DNA of 64,000 bases, from the NCBI RefSeq assembly GCF_004379255.2, contig NC_056033.1:8970172-9034171 (forward strand), in the 5' to 3' direction. This document shows positions 47,510-60,442 of the stretch, one piece after another (positions within the stretch are counted from its first letter, which is position 1; every line of letters starts with the position of its first letter). The notes below the pieces were generated by a model. The model searched no databases. It saw only the letters and a list, made by a program, of their open reading frames with translations, and was not told the DNA's origin. The position numbers and the translations under genes were made by a program. The DNA comes from Salvia splendens (taxonomy: Eukaryota > Streptophyta > Magnoliopsida > Lamiales > Lamiaceae).

Positions 47510-48787
47510 GTATATATGTAGATGTAGGCGCACACGTTTTTCTGCATTTAAATATATAAAATATTTACGTGTGGGTACAGTTACAAATATGAGTTGGCTG
47601 TGTATAGGTGTATCTGCATTTGGAATGTAGAAGGAAGGCGCAGTATTATTCTATTAGGGCTTTTCTGGTGAAGATTTTATTAGTGCTTTTCTTTTCTTTT
47701 CTGGTATCTTCACCTCTTCAGTTTTCATCTTTTACCTCAAATGAAACTGCATAGTTGATAGTTGGGAAGGTTAATTTTGACCGTAGTTGACAGTTTCCAA
47801 AAATATATCTTATCATCGCTCCACCTTTTGTACATATATTTATTTTAAAATAAACGGAGTAAAGAGAAACAAAAAAAATAAAATCCTGTTGATGTCTCCC
47901 AAGATTTTTATTTTGTATTGTGGCCGTCTTGATCGCGGTCCCGGAACTCCTCAGCCGCCGCCCAGGGTCACGAGTCTAATTAAGGCGCTGTGGCAACTGG
48001 TCGTCCAAGGCCGGATAAAGTTAAACAGCGGACGACTGAAAAAGGAGAGACAGCTTCATTAGTAGTACAAATTGTAGTCCAATTAATTTCTTTCTTTACT
48101 TTCAATTAATTTACTTCCCTAGTTTCTTTTGGAGTATTTTTGGATTGGGATTCTGAATTTCTAATTTAAATTGGTCCAAGTTTACTCGGAACCAGAAACC
48201 TTACGCTATGACTCCTACTTTTTTTCATTTCTCCTCTCACCTCTCTCTAATTTATTTAGCACATTAATATTGAGAAATTTCTTTAAATTGATATTTTATT
48301 TTTAAGGGTAGACTAAAAAGGAAAGAGTTTTAAATTTTAGAGGACAGAGGAAGTAGTATCAATGTTTAGAGATGTTTGGTGATATTTTTAAAGAATAAGG
48401 ACCACATGATATTAGTGCAGTATATAGTAAATAAAAATGTAATTATCTCTCATTTTTATAATTGAATTATGTATATCATTACAATGTATTAGTAACATCA
48501 ATACGCTAATGTCTATTTTAGACTAAGCTCTTACTATTTTGTTCTAGAATAGTACTTTTCAAATGGTCTCACGTTAATAGAGTTGGAATAACCTATTACT
48601 TTCAATTTTACTTATTCGACGTGGGACATGGTTTACACTTTGCATCCAATAAAACTTTCGTCAAACAAAGATCACGTAGACTATATAACATAAGTCAAGG
48701 ACTAGCACAGATCTTGATTGAGTTCGCATATGAATATCGAAAACACAGGCAACATGCAAAAAACACAGGAAACATGCAAAACAATTA
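47510..48787. other. 5' flank of the GH17 gene
   Basis: A GC-rich patch (47925-48035) stands out in AT-rich sequence. Its open frame has no recognisable domain. Nothing else was supported. Confidence 0.45.
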
Positions 48788-49542
48788 GGAGCTTCTTGGT
48801 ATGATGGAATAGAATGAGGAGGGAATGGAATGGAGATGAGAATAGAATGGGGATGAGAATGGAATGGAATCCTCATTACATTCACGTGCTTGGTGAATGC
48901 AAGGAATACAAATAAAATAGTGTTGTTATTCCTTGATTTATTCCATTCCTATGCTTGTAACACAAATAATATAGGAATGGAATGAAATGAAATATGAATA
49001 ATTAATATGTTGATTCTATCAAAAAAAATATTTATTCAAAAATATTTTTGTCAAATACTTTGGATTATATTATATTGTACTATATACGTTAATGAGGGTG
49101 TGCATATGTGGTGTATGTATGTGTGAATATATGTGCCGGGGTGTGTGTATATTTTGTGGTGTGGTGCGTGTACATGTGTGGTGGTGGTGTGTGTTTGTGT
49201 ATGTGTATTTGGTGTTGTGTGTGTGTTTACATGTGTGGTGTGTGTGTTGTGTGGTGCTATGTGTGTTACTGTATGTGAATGTGGGTGGGTATGTGTGAAT
49301 GTGTGGGGGTGTGTGCTTTGCTGTGTGTGGGGGAGGGTTGTGTGCGTGAAATGAAATGGAATAGTCATTACTTAGCTAAAGCCTAAATAGATGGAATGAC
49401 TATTCCCATATGGAATGGAATGGAATGATTTGAAATGGAATGATCATTCCTAAGAGAAAAATATACCAAGCTAAGGATTGGAATGGAGGTAGGATTGTCA
49501 TTCCCTTCCATGGTTCAATTCTTCCATACCAAATAGAGCCTC
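48788..49542. mobile_element. Foldback element with a TG-rich satellite
   Basis: The left end GGAGCTTCTTGGTATGATGGAAT pairs imperfectly with the right end (TTCTTCCATACCAAATAGAGCC). Arms are rich in GGAATGGAATG on the left and CATTCC on the right. TTA (left) and TAA (right) abut the ends, so the target duplication is not clean. The middle holds a TG-rich satellite (49090-49345). No transposase. Confidence 0.65.
49090..49345. repeat. TG-rich minisatellite
   Basis: About 255 bp of GTGTGTGT, GTGGTGTG and TGTATGTG units inside the foldback element. Open frames on both strands (Cys/Val-rich or His/Thr-rich) are artefacts. Confidence 0.9.
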
Positions 49543-51996
49543 TAAGTTGAATAAAAGTTTGTTTTTTCAAACAATGCAAAACAATGTAAAATTAAATGAA
49601 AGTGTGTTTTAATCCAAACAATAAAACACCATTAGTTGTAATCTAACAATAAAAGAAAAAAACTTTTATCCAGTGGGTCCAATTTATACTGAATATGTAT
49701 TTATATTTCAAAATTAAAATTTCTTAAAGAGTATCAATGTTTGGGGTGTATGATTATGAAGGTAGGTGGTAGTAATAACAAGTAGGACAAGATCAATAGA
49801 TTAATGGGTGACCTCTTGTCCTTGTTGAACTAGAGAGGTAGCTCTCAATTATTAATTTGACAAACAATAAAAGAAATAAATGATGGATGCTTTTCACCTA
49901 AGAAACTTGGACATGATGCATGCCGCATTACAATCAACCCCTTATTTCATTTTCATTCTTCCTTTTATCAATCTGAGTTTTAACCACTTGCTTAAAACTG
50001 CATTCATCCAGTTGCTTTATAAAATGCTAGTACAAATTTTGGGCTAAATTTTCTGCACTGTGTGTATAATATATTCATTTCATAATATGTTTTTAATTAA
50101 TTAAGGAGTGAGAGAGAGAAGCGGTCAATTTTTTAGTTTGTATTTATAGTAATTGCAATTTTCTATGTATACATTGTTTTTCAAATAGTTAATAGTTTAA
50201 CTAAAAGATCAGAGTTAATTAGTAGTACTTTCTACTCTATGTCGAACTATTTTAAGACAATAATTTTAACTAATACTCCTACAATATACGATGACTAATT
50301 CTTCAAGCAAATTATGTAAACAGTGCATGTCTTCATCTCAAAGAAAAAATAAGAAGTTAATAAGTATATTTACCAATACGAGAGAAGCGAATTAGACTTG
50401 CCATCCATTTTTTGTCCCATTTTTACCACTTTCGTTTTTGTCTTATTATCAAGAATTTATGTATCAATTAGGGTGTATAAATAGTTTTTTCAGAATTTAT
50501 AGTCACTTTTTAGTTTTTATTATATAAAATTATTATAATTGTTAAGTTAAAAAATATGGTATATAATTTCAATTCTATTGTTTTCAAATATATACTAGTC
50601 CATTTGTTCCACATTAACATAGTCATACTTTTATAATTTGAGATTTTTCATCATTATTTATATTTTTGGCAAAATTTAATACATTCAATTTATGTAACTT
50701 CTTATTTTCTTCTTATTGTTTTATGTTCTCTTCACTTTATTTATTGTATGCTCTTTTCACTTTATTCTCCTTGCTTAATACACTGAATACTACTAGTAAT
50801 TCATACTTTTAATTTATATTTTTTTTTCGTTCCATCTTAGTTGAGATGCATTATTTTTCAAGAATAGAAATTAAGAAATGGGTGTTTAGAGGTGAAAAAG
50901 AAAGGAAATAAAATTAATATATAGAGAGAGAAAAAGTAAAATAGAAAAGTAAATAAATTTTTTTTTGTCCAAAAAATGAACACTATTGCATTTAGCTGAA
51001 GAAGGGAACACTTTTAGTACTTCATACGTCCACCATTAAATGTCTCATTTTTCTTTTTTCACTGTTCATCAACAAATATCTCATTTCACTTGTATTATTT
51101 TAGCAAGTGGACTTTGTAGTCCACTAACTCATTATTACTTGTATATTAATACAATTAATATATAAAATTAGAAGTCATGTTTCAACTTTCTATTATAAAA
51201 TTAAATAATTTTTTAAAATTTAAACCAATAAAAATGGAGTACTTATTACCCGACAGAGGACGTATATAACATAAAAAATAGTTGAATCCCATTAGTGTAA
51301 TAAAAAATCTTATCCACAAAATGAGGAGAGAAATGACTGCTGAGTGCTGATATTGATTCTCATTTGACTTGAAGTGCAAACGTTCCCTTCAACTTCAAGT
51401 ATATTCCTCTATATGGCGGCTGTTATTAACTTTCCGAAAAAATTGAACCTAATCTAGATATTTTTTACAACTCCTAGTGAAAATAGTGTCTACTAATAAA
51501 GAATGTCAGGTATTTTTTTAAATGAAACGAGGGAGAAATAGAAAGCACATTTCATTCCATCATATCAATAATGACATTTATATTTAAAATTCAACCCATT
51601 TTATGATTATGTCATGGTAAATATATGTATACTCTTGATATGTATAAACATGATATCCTTTTTAGTTTTGCTATTAAATTTAAATTGTGCCAAGAAATAC
51701 ATGAATTTTTGGACTTTGGCAACTACAACAAGATTCACATTATCGACCAATGAAAAAAAAGGGGGGAGATATTTATGTGGGTGGAGTACGAATTGTTTGT
51801 GATGTGATGTCCACACAATTTAATAAGTTGCACTATAGTATTTTCAACTGATAGAAAATATGAATAAAACAACCAAAACTAATATATTCAAATAAAACAA
51901 TTATTGCAAAAACTGAAAATTATTTTCAGGCCTTAAATAACTCATACACATTAATTTCATTAGATCATTCAAACTCCAGAGTATAATTATTGCTTC
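49543..51996. other. AT-rich intergenic sequence
   Basis: Stowaway-like traces (TTCGTTCCATCTTAGTTGAGATGC near 50828; ACTTCATACGTCCACCATTAAATG near 51020) were seen but no clean element edges. No gene. Confidence 0.5.
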
Positions 51997-52618
51997 AGAG
52001 CATCCATAATGATGTTGCCATCGTCCGCCCGATCTCACAATTTCGTCCTCTTCCGAGATCGCCGCCCATTGCAGGCGGACGATCGACCGTCCGCCCGAGT
52101 GAGACAACCGAAAGTTCGGTTGTCTTGCTCGGTCGCCTGACGCGTCGGACGATGCATCGGGCGCCCATTGCAAGGCATCGGACGACGACGCCCGAAGACG
52201 AGCGAAGCGTTTTCCTTTTATATATATATATTTTTTATTTTCTATCAATAAATGTACCTCATTTTCACTCATTTCTCACAAACTCTCACACATCTCTTAC
52301 CTCTCACACAACATCTCCTAATCAAACATCTCTCTCTTTCACTCACTCTTCCAAAATGTTTCCCGGTAAGTATTTCCGTTGTAACTTTTTTTAAAAAAAA
52401 TTAAGTAATATATGTTTTGCTAGTTCTTACATTTAATATCTAATTTTGCTATTTATAATGTGTGTAAACATAAAAAACAATATTAAAAATTAAATGAAAA
52501 TAGATAATTGATACAGCGGATACTAGGGCGAAACAACAGCAGAAAGAAGGGTCGGACTAAGAAAAGCTGATGTGGCAACCACTAGTCCGCCCACTAGAGC
52601 GACCATTATGGATGCTCT
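51997..52618. mobile_element. Harbinger-like non-autonomous element, 622 bp
   Basis: Terminal inverted repeats AGAGCATCCATAATG and CATTATGGATGCTCT match perfectly over 15 bp. A GC-rich first third (CGTCCGCCCGA, GCGGACGATCGACCGTCCGCCCGAG palindrome-like) is followed by an AT-rich stretch and a CT-rich leader-like run ending in AAAATG near 52356, as in the start of a gene. The target duplication could not be read confidently. Confidence 0.75.
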
Positions 52619-53347
52619 CTTAACATAATTCTTTTATACAGAGTAACTATAATTTACAAATTAATTTAATCAGATAACTAAAACTCGAAGCTGAAAATAG
52701 TTTTTCTAATTAACAACGGTGTATACTATAAGGTTGAGAGCACTGCGATTAGAGTATCACCGGCCAATTTAATTAGCCTTAAGTTTAATCCCCACATATA
52801 GCAACAAAAGGAAAAAAAAAAGAATATGTAAAATAAGAAATTATTAAAATAGAAATGAATATGGACGTAATAAATAAGTATACACGTGTACAGCGGGAAC
52901 CGATCCAAATCCAATCTTAATCGGGACTGACGGAGGTGGGTGGCTTGCCTGGTCACGCACTTTTATGGTATGTTATCTTCACCACTGGAAAGACAACTCT
53001 ACCCCTTCCTTTTGTTTTGGACCCACCCACCATTATTATGTAATCTTGGATTTAATTATATCACAAGAGGCCCCGGCCCATGGATGTTTTAGAGTACATT
53101 ATTTAACATACATATAAAGACTTAAAGATGACTTGAATGATTGAGTTGAATTTGGGACTTACAAAATTATGATACGACATATATGTATATATAATATAGA
53201 ATCAAGCTATTCAATAATCCATTAAAACAACATCAAATTACATATGGAGAACGGATCCAATAAATAACCGATTGCAAGAAAGAGACTTAGATCTAACTTT
53301 GTAATTTGGGTTACGCCTTCGACTAATTTGGGAAATTACTTAGATGG
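52619..53347. other. Intergenic sequence
   Basis: No gene or repeat edge was recognised. Confidence 0.5.
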
Positions 53348-53355
53348 GCTACAAC

Positions 53356-56300
53356 CAGTGGCGGATGCCGTGGAGGAGGTGAGGGGCTTAAGCCCCTCCC
53401 AAACCATTTTTTTTAATAAATTTCTATTGCAATTTTTTTTTAAAAATTCCGAACCTGTAGTCAGCCTTCGCCAAGTTAATAGCTTTGATGTCTAAATTAT
53501 TAGAGGTTTAATGGAAATGAGGGGCTGAAAATTAAAATTACAAATAAAAACTTCCCAACAATGGAGTTGAGAAGAGGAAGACGATGAATAGGAAGAGCCA
53601 TTAAACTTAAATGAATAAAATAATAAAAGCAGAAAAAGTACTGCCCTATTCCCTATTTAAACGACACTAACTTACAAATAACTTAAATGAATAAAATAAT
53701 AAAAGTAGAAAAAGTACTGCCCTATTCCCTATTTGACGACAGGTGTTAGGTTTCATGGCAGATATATTAATTAAAAAATTAAAAGGATTTGTCTTTATCT
53801 AGCCCTACCCCATTCACAGTTTTCCAAACGGCGGAACAAAAAAAAAACGAAACTTCTCCCACAAATTCCAAAAAAGAATTACTTGTCTTCTTCACAACTT
53901 TAATTGGTAGAGTAAGGCCATTTTTTCCTTTTCTTTTATCATAGTTTACACAATCACAATGTGTTAGATACTTTAGATTCATAATTTTTATTTACATAGT
54001 ATTTTTTGATTTATTGAACTAATTTGCTAAATTGCTAATACAAAAGATGGAACGTTACTTTAAAAAATGCAAGGTGGCGGTTCTTCATCTTCTTCAAGTG
54101 CTAGAATTGTTGAATCAGTAGAAAATCAGTCTGCAATAGAAGTTGAATTGGATTGGAATGATATTGATGATGATCCAGGAAAACGAAAGTCAATAGAGGC
54201 TTTTGATGTTGCTATTCGGGATAGAGTACGGAGAGAGTATTTGGTTAAAGGTCCTTGCCAACCAATTGGGAATACATATCCGAAAAAGAAATATGGTATT
54301 CAAGAAAGAAGATTTCAAGATGCTTGGTTTACAAAATTTCCATGGTTAGAGTATAGTGAATCAAAAAATGCAGTCTTTTGCTTTTGGTGCTATCTTTTCA
54401 AGCAATCAGATAAATGAGGTCGATATGCAGAAGATGCTTTTACAAAGACAGGCTTTAACAATTGGAAAAATGCACTAGAAAAATTCAATCAACATGTTGG
54501 GGCTGCAAATAGTTGTCACAATAATGCTCGAATTCAGTTTGAAGCTTTTCAAGATCAAAGGCACAGTGTGGCAAATGTATTTCGAGCAAATACTCGTAAG
54601 GCGGAGGTTGCATATCGTGTTCGGTTGACTGCTTCATTGGATGTGACTCGTTTTCTTTTAAAACACGTGGATACGATTAATCAAGTAGTTCTTCAAATCT
54701 AGGTAATTTTCTTGAGTTGCTTCAATGGCTTGGTCAACATAATATCGATGTTTCCAAAGTGTTGGGTACAAATGCTCCTGCTAATAATCAGATGACTTCT
54801 CCACGAATTCAAAAGGAATTAGCAAATGCTTGTGCTTCAGAAGTCACACTTGCCAAGTCAAAGATATTGGGGATAGAGTTTTCACTATCTTGGTTGATGA
54901 GGCTCGAGATGTTTCATTGAAGGAACAAATGGGTGTTGTTTTAAGATACGTGAATAGTAAAGGATATGTGACTGAGCGATTTCTTGGGATTGTACATGTA
55001 ACTGGCACTTGTTCTCGTTATGCTTTATTATCGAAGCATAATTTATCTCTATCCAGAGTGAGAGGTTAAGGATACGATGGAGCTTCAAATATGCGAGGTG
55101 AGTTCAATGGATTGAAATCTCTAATATTGCAAGAAAATCCTTATGCCATGTACATCCATTGTTTCTCTCACCAACTCCAATTAATAATTGTTGCTATTAC
55201 TAAGGGTGTTAGAGTTGTGAAGGATTCTTTTAACTATATCTCTATGATTGTGAATATGGTTAGGGCATCTTGTAAGAGAAAGGATCAACTTAGGAAGTTG
55301 CAACATGAAAGATTAGTTGCACAACTTAATGATGAAGAAGTGACTAGTGGAAGAGGTCAAAATCAAGAAACTACTTTGGTAAGACCAGGAGACACTCGTT
55401 GGGGCTCACATTACTCTACATTGCTTCGTTTATGCTCTATGTGGCCTGTGGTTGAGAAAGTGTTGGAAATTGTTAAAGATGATGCCACTATCCTTGATAA
55501 TAGAAGTACTACTGAAGGCTTTATCGAAAGGATGGATAATTATGAGTTTGTTTTTACTTTGCACTTGCTGAAACACTTACTAGGAACTACAAATGAATTG
55601 TCTCATGCCCTACAACGGAAAGATCAAAACATTATACAGGCTATATCATTGATCCAAAGTGTGAAACATCAATTATAAAGTTTTAGGGAGGATGGATGGG
55701 AAGCCATGTTAGATCAAACAAATAAATTTTATGAGTTGCACAATATTTCACAAGTTAATATGGAGGACATCATACCATGCCTTGGTCGAAAAAAGCATGG
55801 AGCAGAGTTGATCACAAACTTACATCATTATCGGGTAGAGATTTTTTATCAGGTAATCTAATATTGTTATTCATATTTTTATCGATATATTTACTTGTCA
55901 TTAACTTATTGTGGTTGCAATGTTAAGGTGGTTGATTTAATTATACAAGAGATGAATAATCGGTTTTCTGAAGCTAGCACCGACTTGCTAAAATGCATAG
56001 CGTGTCTTGATCCAAGAAATTCTTTCTCTGAATTCAATGAGCATCAAGTCATTCATATTGCTAATTTATATCCCGAGGACTTCTCTGCGAGCGAATGTTT
56101 GCATCTTCCACGGCAAGTTAGTAATTTTATTGCTAATGTGCGGTGTGATTCTCAATTTGTTGCGCTTAGTGATTTGGGAAGTTTTGCTATGAAAATGGTC
56201 AAAACTAAGAAGCATTTAGTTTTTCCATTGGTCTATCGGATTATTGAGTTGGCCTTGGTTTTACCTGTTGTTACTGCTTCTGTTGAGAGAGCATTTTCTG

Positions 56301-56649
56301 CAATGAAGACTATCAAGACTGATTTACGAAATCGAATGGGAGACGAGTGGATGAATGACAGTCTAGTTATGTACATTGAGAAGGATATTTTTTCAACGAT
56401 TGATAACGAGCCGATCCTGCAGCGTTTTCAATCGATGAAAACACGTAGAATTCAGTTGCCGCCGCTTTAGCAAACTGTATTATTCTTTTTGTCAAGCTTG
56501 TTTTGGATTAATTTTATGTATTAGATATTTATTTATTTTTAGAATTTTTATTATTGTTTTTTTATAATATATATATATAATATGTGTGTGTCCCCTGCCA
56601 AGATTTTTTAGTGAAGCCTTGCCAAAATTTATTTCTGCGTCCGCCACTA
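53356..56649 (+). mobile_element. hAT element, 3.3 kb, decayed
   Basis: Ends CAGTGGCGGATGC and GCGTCCGCCACTA, with 8-bp flanks GCTACAAC (53348-53355) and GCTACAAT (56650-56657) that differ only in the last base. It carries a near full-length but broken transposase gene on the plus strand. Inside the 5' part a ~70-bp phrase (AAATGAATAAAATAATAAAA + GYAGAAAAAGTACTGCCCTA) is duplicated at about 53610 and 53682. Confidence 0.92.
54049..56470 (+). pseudogene. hAT transposase (TTF-type/ZMYM1-like), many lesions
   Basis: It begins MERYFKK at 54049. Within the next A-run the frame shifts to MQGGGSSSSSSARIVES (54067-54417). The TTF-type zinc finger follows (YLVKGPCQPIG, FPWLEYSESKNAVFCFWCYL), with a TGA stop at 54415. 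The core continues in other frames: WKNALEKFNQH, WLGQHNIDVSKVLGTNAP (54717), FTILVDEARDVSLKEQM with the catalytic Asp region (54830), a TAA near 55067, GYDGASNMRGEFNGLK, HCFSHQLQLIIVAITK and RPGDTRWGSHYSTL (55091-55678), a stop, an apparent intron near 55855-55925, then the dimerisation end (PVVTASVERAFSAMKTIKTD, LRNRMGDEWMNDSLVMYIEK) to 56470. At least four lesions make it inactive. Confidence 0.92.
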
Positions 56650-58060
56650 GCTACAATGAAATTTATTTATGAAGTAGTGTTGCATTGGGTATGATTATTT
56701 GTTCCTGATAATAATTAGGGTTAGTTATATAACGTAGCTTCAAATTTAAAATGTTTATTTTGATTGCTCTAAACTTAGACATCTATTTTAAAAAACCTAC
56801 TATACAATTTTGTAACAAAAAAAATTATTATGAATTATGACGACTTAACTTCAATTTAACTACAAAAAAATTGTCATTCCTCCAAAGCATTCACCGGCTT
56901 TTAATTAAGAATTCATCAAGTAATTGAACTGAATTTTTATGTTGCAACAGTAACTTAAATCGTGAAATCATTGGCCTAGGGAGAAGAAAACAAAATAAAT
57001 CGAGAATCCTCATTCAGCGACAATGGATAACGTTTATTGCAAGTTACAACTGATTAGTCTGCTGCCTCACTTGTTCGTACCATGGTAATGGAGTATTTCT
57101 TTTCAATACGAAAATTAATAAAAATATATGTAATATATTAAATAATTAGATAATAAATTATTTTGGTAATTATCAAGGGTAGCCAAGGATTTAAGGCTAT
57201 AGGTGGGACAGTTAGCCCAAAGATTTAAAGTTATTTCATACTTAAAGGTAGGGATCGATATACTAACTATTTGGTTAAGGATGGACGAAGACCATGCCAC
57301 CTGACCACACTTCATGAGTTGAATATTACTAACACTCATAAACAATATTCCCTCCATCTCAGTTCAAGTGAATGATTTCTTTTTGGCCATTTTTTGATAA
57401 CATGATAATAAATAATTAAAGTGGAGAGAAAATAAATTAAAAAAGAGAATAATGTAGAAGAAAGCTTCATCTACATTGTTCTCTCATTTACTTTACTTTC
57501 TCTACACTTTAGCTATTTATTACTATCATTTTCTTTAAACCGTCATTTTTCTATTTTGGGCATAGTAGTAGTAGAGTCATTTTTCCGGTTTGAGCATAGC
57601 ATAGTAGTAGAGTCATTTTTTTAATAAAAAGTACTATCTCCGTCTCATTAAAGATGACTCACTTTTTTTAAATTTGTCCCAACTAAGATGACTCATTACT
57701 AAAAATAAGAACACCTTTTATCTCTATTTTGTTTCTTCTCTCCTACTTTACTTAAGGGATGTATTTAGATTAATGTATAAAAAGATGTTAAAATGGAAAA
57801 CTCTTCTAATTCATTGATTCTTGTCATCTAATGGTCTATATTTGTGCCACATGGAATTAATTTAATCAATAAAAAAAAGGGAAAAGGGTAGAAAAGTAGT
57901 TGACATTTTGAGTAGTTATTCTCCTTCCATAATTCACGCCTCCCATGATTTGGTAGTTATTTTGCATTGATTTGTTTTCCTTTCTTAATTTTAAATATTT
58001 TAGTTGATTATCTTATTGATTTTGCAGCATCTTTATACACAAATATTGTTTAAATTAAGC
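56650..58060. other. AT-rich intergenic sequence with Stowaway-like traces
   Basis: Around 57350-57740 are phrases common in plant Stowaway MITEs (CTCCATCTCAGTTCAAGTGAATG; CTCCGTCTCATTAAAGATGACTCACTTTTTT), partly duplicated. Clean ends were not found. No gene. Confidence 0.5.
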
Positions 58061-58094
58061 ATATTTTCGTCATTAGCTTGATTGTGTCGAATAT

Positions 58095-58720
58095 GATATA
58101 ATAATGTACGTAATCGGTATAATAATGTACGGAAATGATATAATAATGTAAGTAAGAAGTAGTTCAATGTTTTGTAGCACGTTGAATCCGTACCATTTGG
58201 ATTTAGCAATCCATTGGGCTAGGTTGTAGTACCGACTCACTAAAGAAACCTTCACCAAGGTAGGGAGATAAAATCTTTTCCCATTGAGTTTAGTAATCCA
58301 TTGGGCTATGGCATATTACCAACGCTTGCTTATAATTTCTGTTTTTATTGTTGTTTTTGATGTACGTAACCGGTTTAATAATGTACGAAAACGGTATAAT
58401 AATGTACGTAAGAAGTAGGTTAATGTCTTCCAGCACGTTGAATCCATACCATTGGGATTTAGCAATCCATTGGGCTAGGTTGTAGTAGCAACTCACTAAC
58501 GATACATTCACCAAGGGTAGGGAGATACATCATTCCCCTATGAGTTTAGTAATCCATCGGGTTATGGCATATTACCAACGCTTGTCTATAATTTCTGTTT
58601 TTTATTGTTTGTTTTTTATGTACGTAAACGGTATAATAATGTATGAAAACGTTATAATAATGTACGTAGGAAATAGTTTAATGCCGTCTTGTAATGCATG
58701 AACCCTACACATTAATGTAC
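58095..58720. repeat. ~260-bp tandem repeat, just over two copies
   Basis: The landmark TAATCCATTGGGCTATGGCA + TATTACCAACGCTTG occurs at about 58288 and 58548. AGCACGTTGAATCC, AGCAATCCATTGGGCTAGGT and TAATAATGTACG recur with it. A third partial copy follows to about 58690. Each unit also contains an inner near-repeat (AGTAATCCATTGGGCT and AGCAATCCATTGGGCT). Confidence 0.85.
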
Positions 58721-60060
58721 AGTTACTACTACACCAAACAATAAATAATTGAATCGTGTGAGAACAGCTCTAACTCATTGCCCATAGTGAATGTTGTACT
58801 ACTGGTTGGTACTACACCCTAGCTCCATGGACTACTTAACCCTTGGGGGAATGGATATAACTTCTGTCCATCATCAAACAAATTTTAATCTACATTACTC
58901 AGTAGGTGACATATACATTAAAAATACAATTTTCGTACATGGCATACTACAACACAATAATAATGTAGCACATCTTTGAACATATTTAATGTCAGTCGTT
59001 GCGCTAATGCAATAAGCATGTCGTTGTCCAAGTCGTCCTCGTAATCGATTCTTGCACTCGTTGAACCTATTCAGAAACACATACAATGCAATATCAATTA
59101 ATATACATCTATGGCTAAATAATGTAATGGAACATGATGCACAGATGTAACTAAATGATGTAACAGGACATGATGCATAAAATCATGCTTAATTGATGTA
59201 CTAAACTATCTAAATGATGTTTTTAAGTCATACAAGTATGCATGTGTAATGTAGCATTGTTTTACACTCTAATGTACAGCTTTTTTTAATGCAAAATACG
59301 TATATACCGTCTAATATATCATGACATTTTATAACAAAAAAAAAAACAAATGATGTAACATCAAAGTGAAATAATGTACCAATTTGTGTGAATAATGTAT
59401 ACAATCCGAAAATAATATACAACATCAGAATAAAGTGATGATGAACAATATTCGAATCAATGTTGAACAAAAGAATAAAAAACACCAAAAATCTACGAAA
59501 TCAAAACGAAAATTGCAGAAAAGCACTAATTACCAGAAGCCCAATCGTGAGTAGCGAAATCACGATTCACGGAACAAGCGGCGCAGACTGAAAATCAAGA
59601 AATCGTGAGAGTGATTAGAGTGAAAATTACCTGCTTTCGTTGTCTGTAGAAAAGACTTGACGATTGTTTGCTCGTCGTCACAAAAAACCATAAACCGACG
59701 AGATATACCGAGACTACGGCCTACTGTGTATTTCACTTCGCCTTGACGGCAACAAATGGAGGAGAAAACTGTTTTTCTTTGCGAATTTAGGGCGGCTAGG
59801 GTTTTGGTGGAGAGTAGAAGTGAGGGAGACGTGAGAGATGAAAGGAGGGAGAGAGACTGATGTCAATTGATATTAAGAATCAGAATCATAATTTATGCTG
59901 AAATCATGCAGTTTTAAAATGAATTATATAATTGTTTGTATCCAATTTTACCCTTTGATGCACGAAACTAGTATCATAATGTACCGACTGACATTTAATC
60001 AAAACCATTAGATTAATAGATCCAATGGATTATATTAGTCCTATGTTTTATACTAGGGAC
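58721..60060. other. Region with scattered AATGTAC/AATGATGTA motifs and a gene-5'-like block
   Basis: Short motifs such as TAATGTACAG, AAATGATGTAAC and ATAATGTACC are spread over 58.1-60.0 kb. Near 59530-59850 is a GC-richer, minus-strand first-exon-like block (TAGGGTTTTGGTGGAGAG, then CGTGAGAGTG). ATCTAATGG-type phrases lie in inverted orientation at about 57830 and 60010. This could be a non-autonomous DNA transposon covering about 57.8-60.06 kb. No coding exon was established. Confidence 0.4.
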
Positions 60061-60249
60061 TGATAAGGAGGGTAATACACCACATCCACTTAACACACAT
60101 TTTCTCAATCTTTTATTTTATTCTCTCTACTTTTTGCTCTCTTCTACTTTATTACATCTTTTTATTTAATATATTACACACATTTTTCTTAATCTTTGTG
60201 CCGAAATAAAATATATCTACTATTATAGAATAGAAGTAGTATATTACGA

Positions 60250-60442
60250 GGGTGTTCGGTTTGCAAGATTGTATCCCGGATTAAATTTGTAGTGTGTTTG
60301 GTTCATGAGATTTAACCCCACAACTCAATCCTAGATGGATGATCATGGAATAATTAGTCATAGCTAACCCCATACTAAAATAATCTTACAATTCAATTCT
60401 AAATTGTATCTTGGTATTATTTTATCTTGCAAACCGAACATC
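60250..60442. mobile_element. MITE, GTGTTCGG family (copy 3)
   Basis: It begins GGGTGTTCGGTTTGCAAGATTGTATC and ends ATCTTGCAAACCGAACATC, with nearly perfect inverted ends of about 20 bp. It is the best preserved of the three copies in the window. Non-coding. Confidence 0.82.

Noticed and set aside
47787..48062. Plus-strand ORF with a GC-rich core
   Set aside because: No recognisable domain, no promoter or splice context; a local GC patch only.
51901..52394. ORFs in the GC-rich block at 52 kb
   Set aside because: They fall within the Harbinger-like element ends, where the palindromic GC-rich sequence keeps both strands open by chance.
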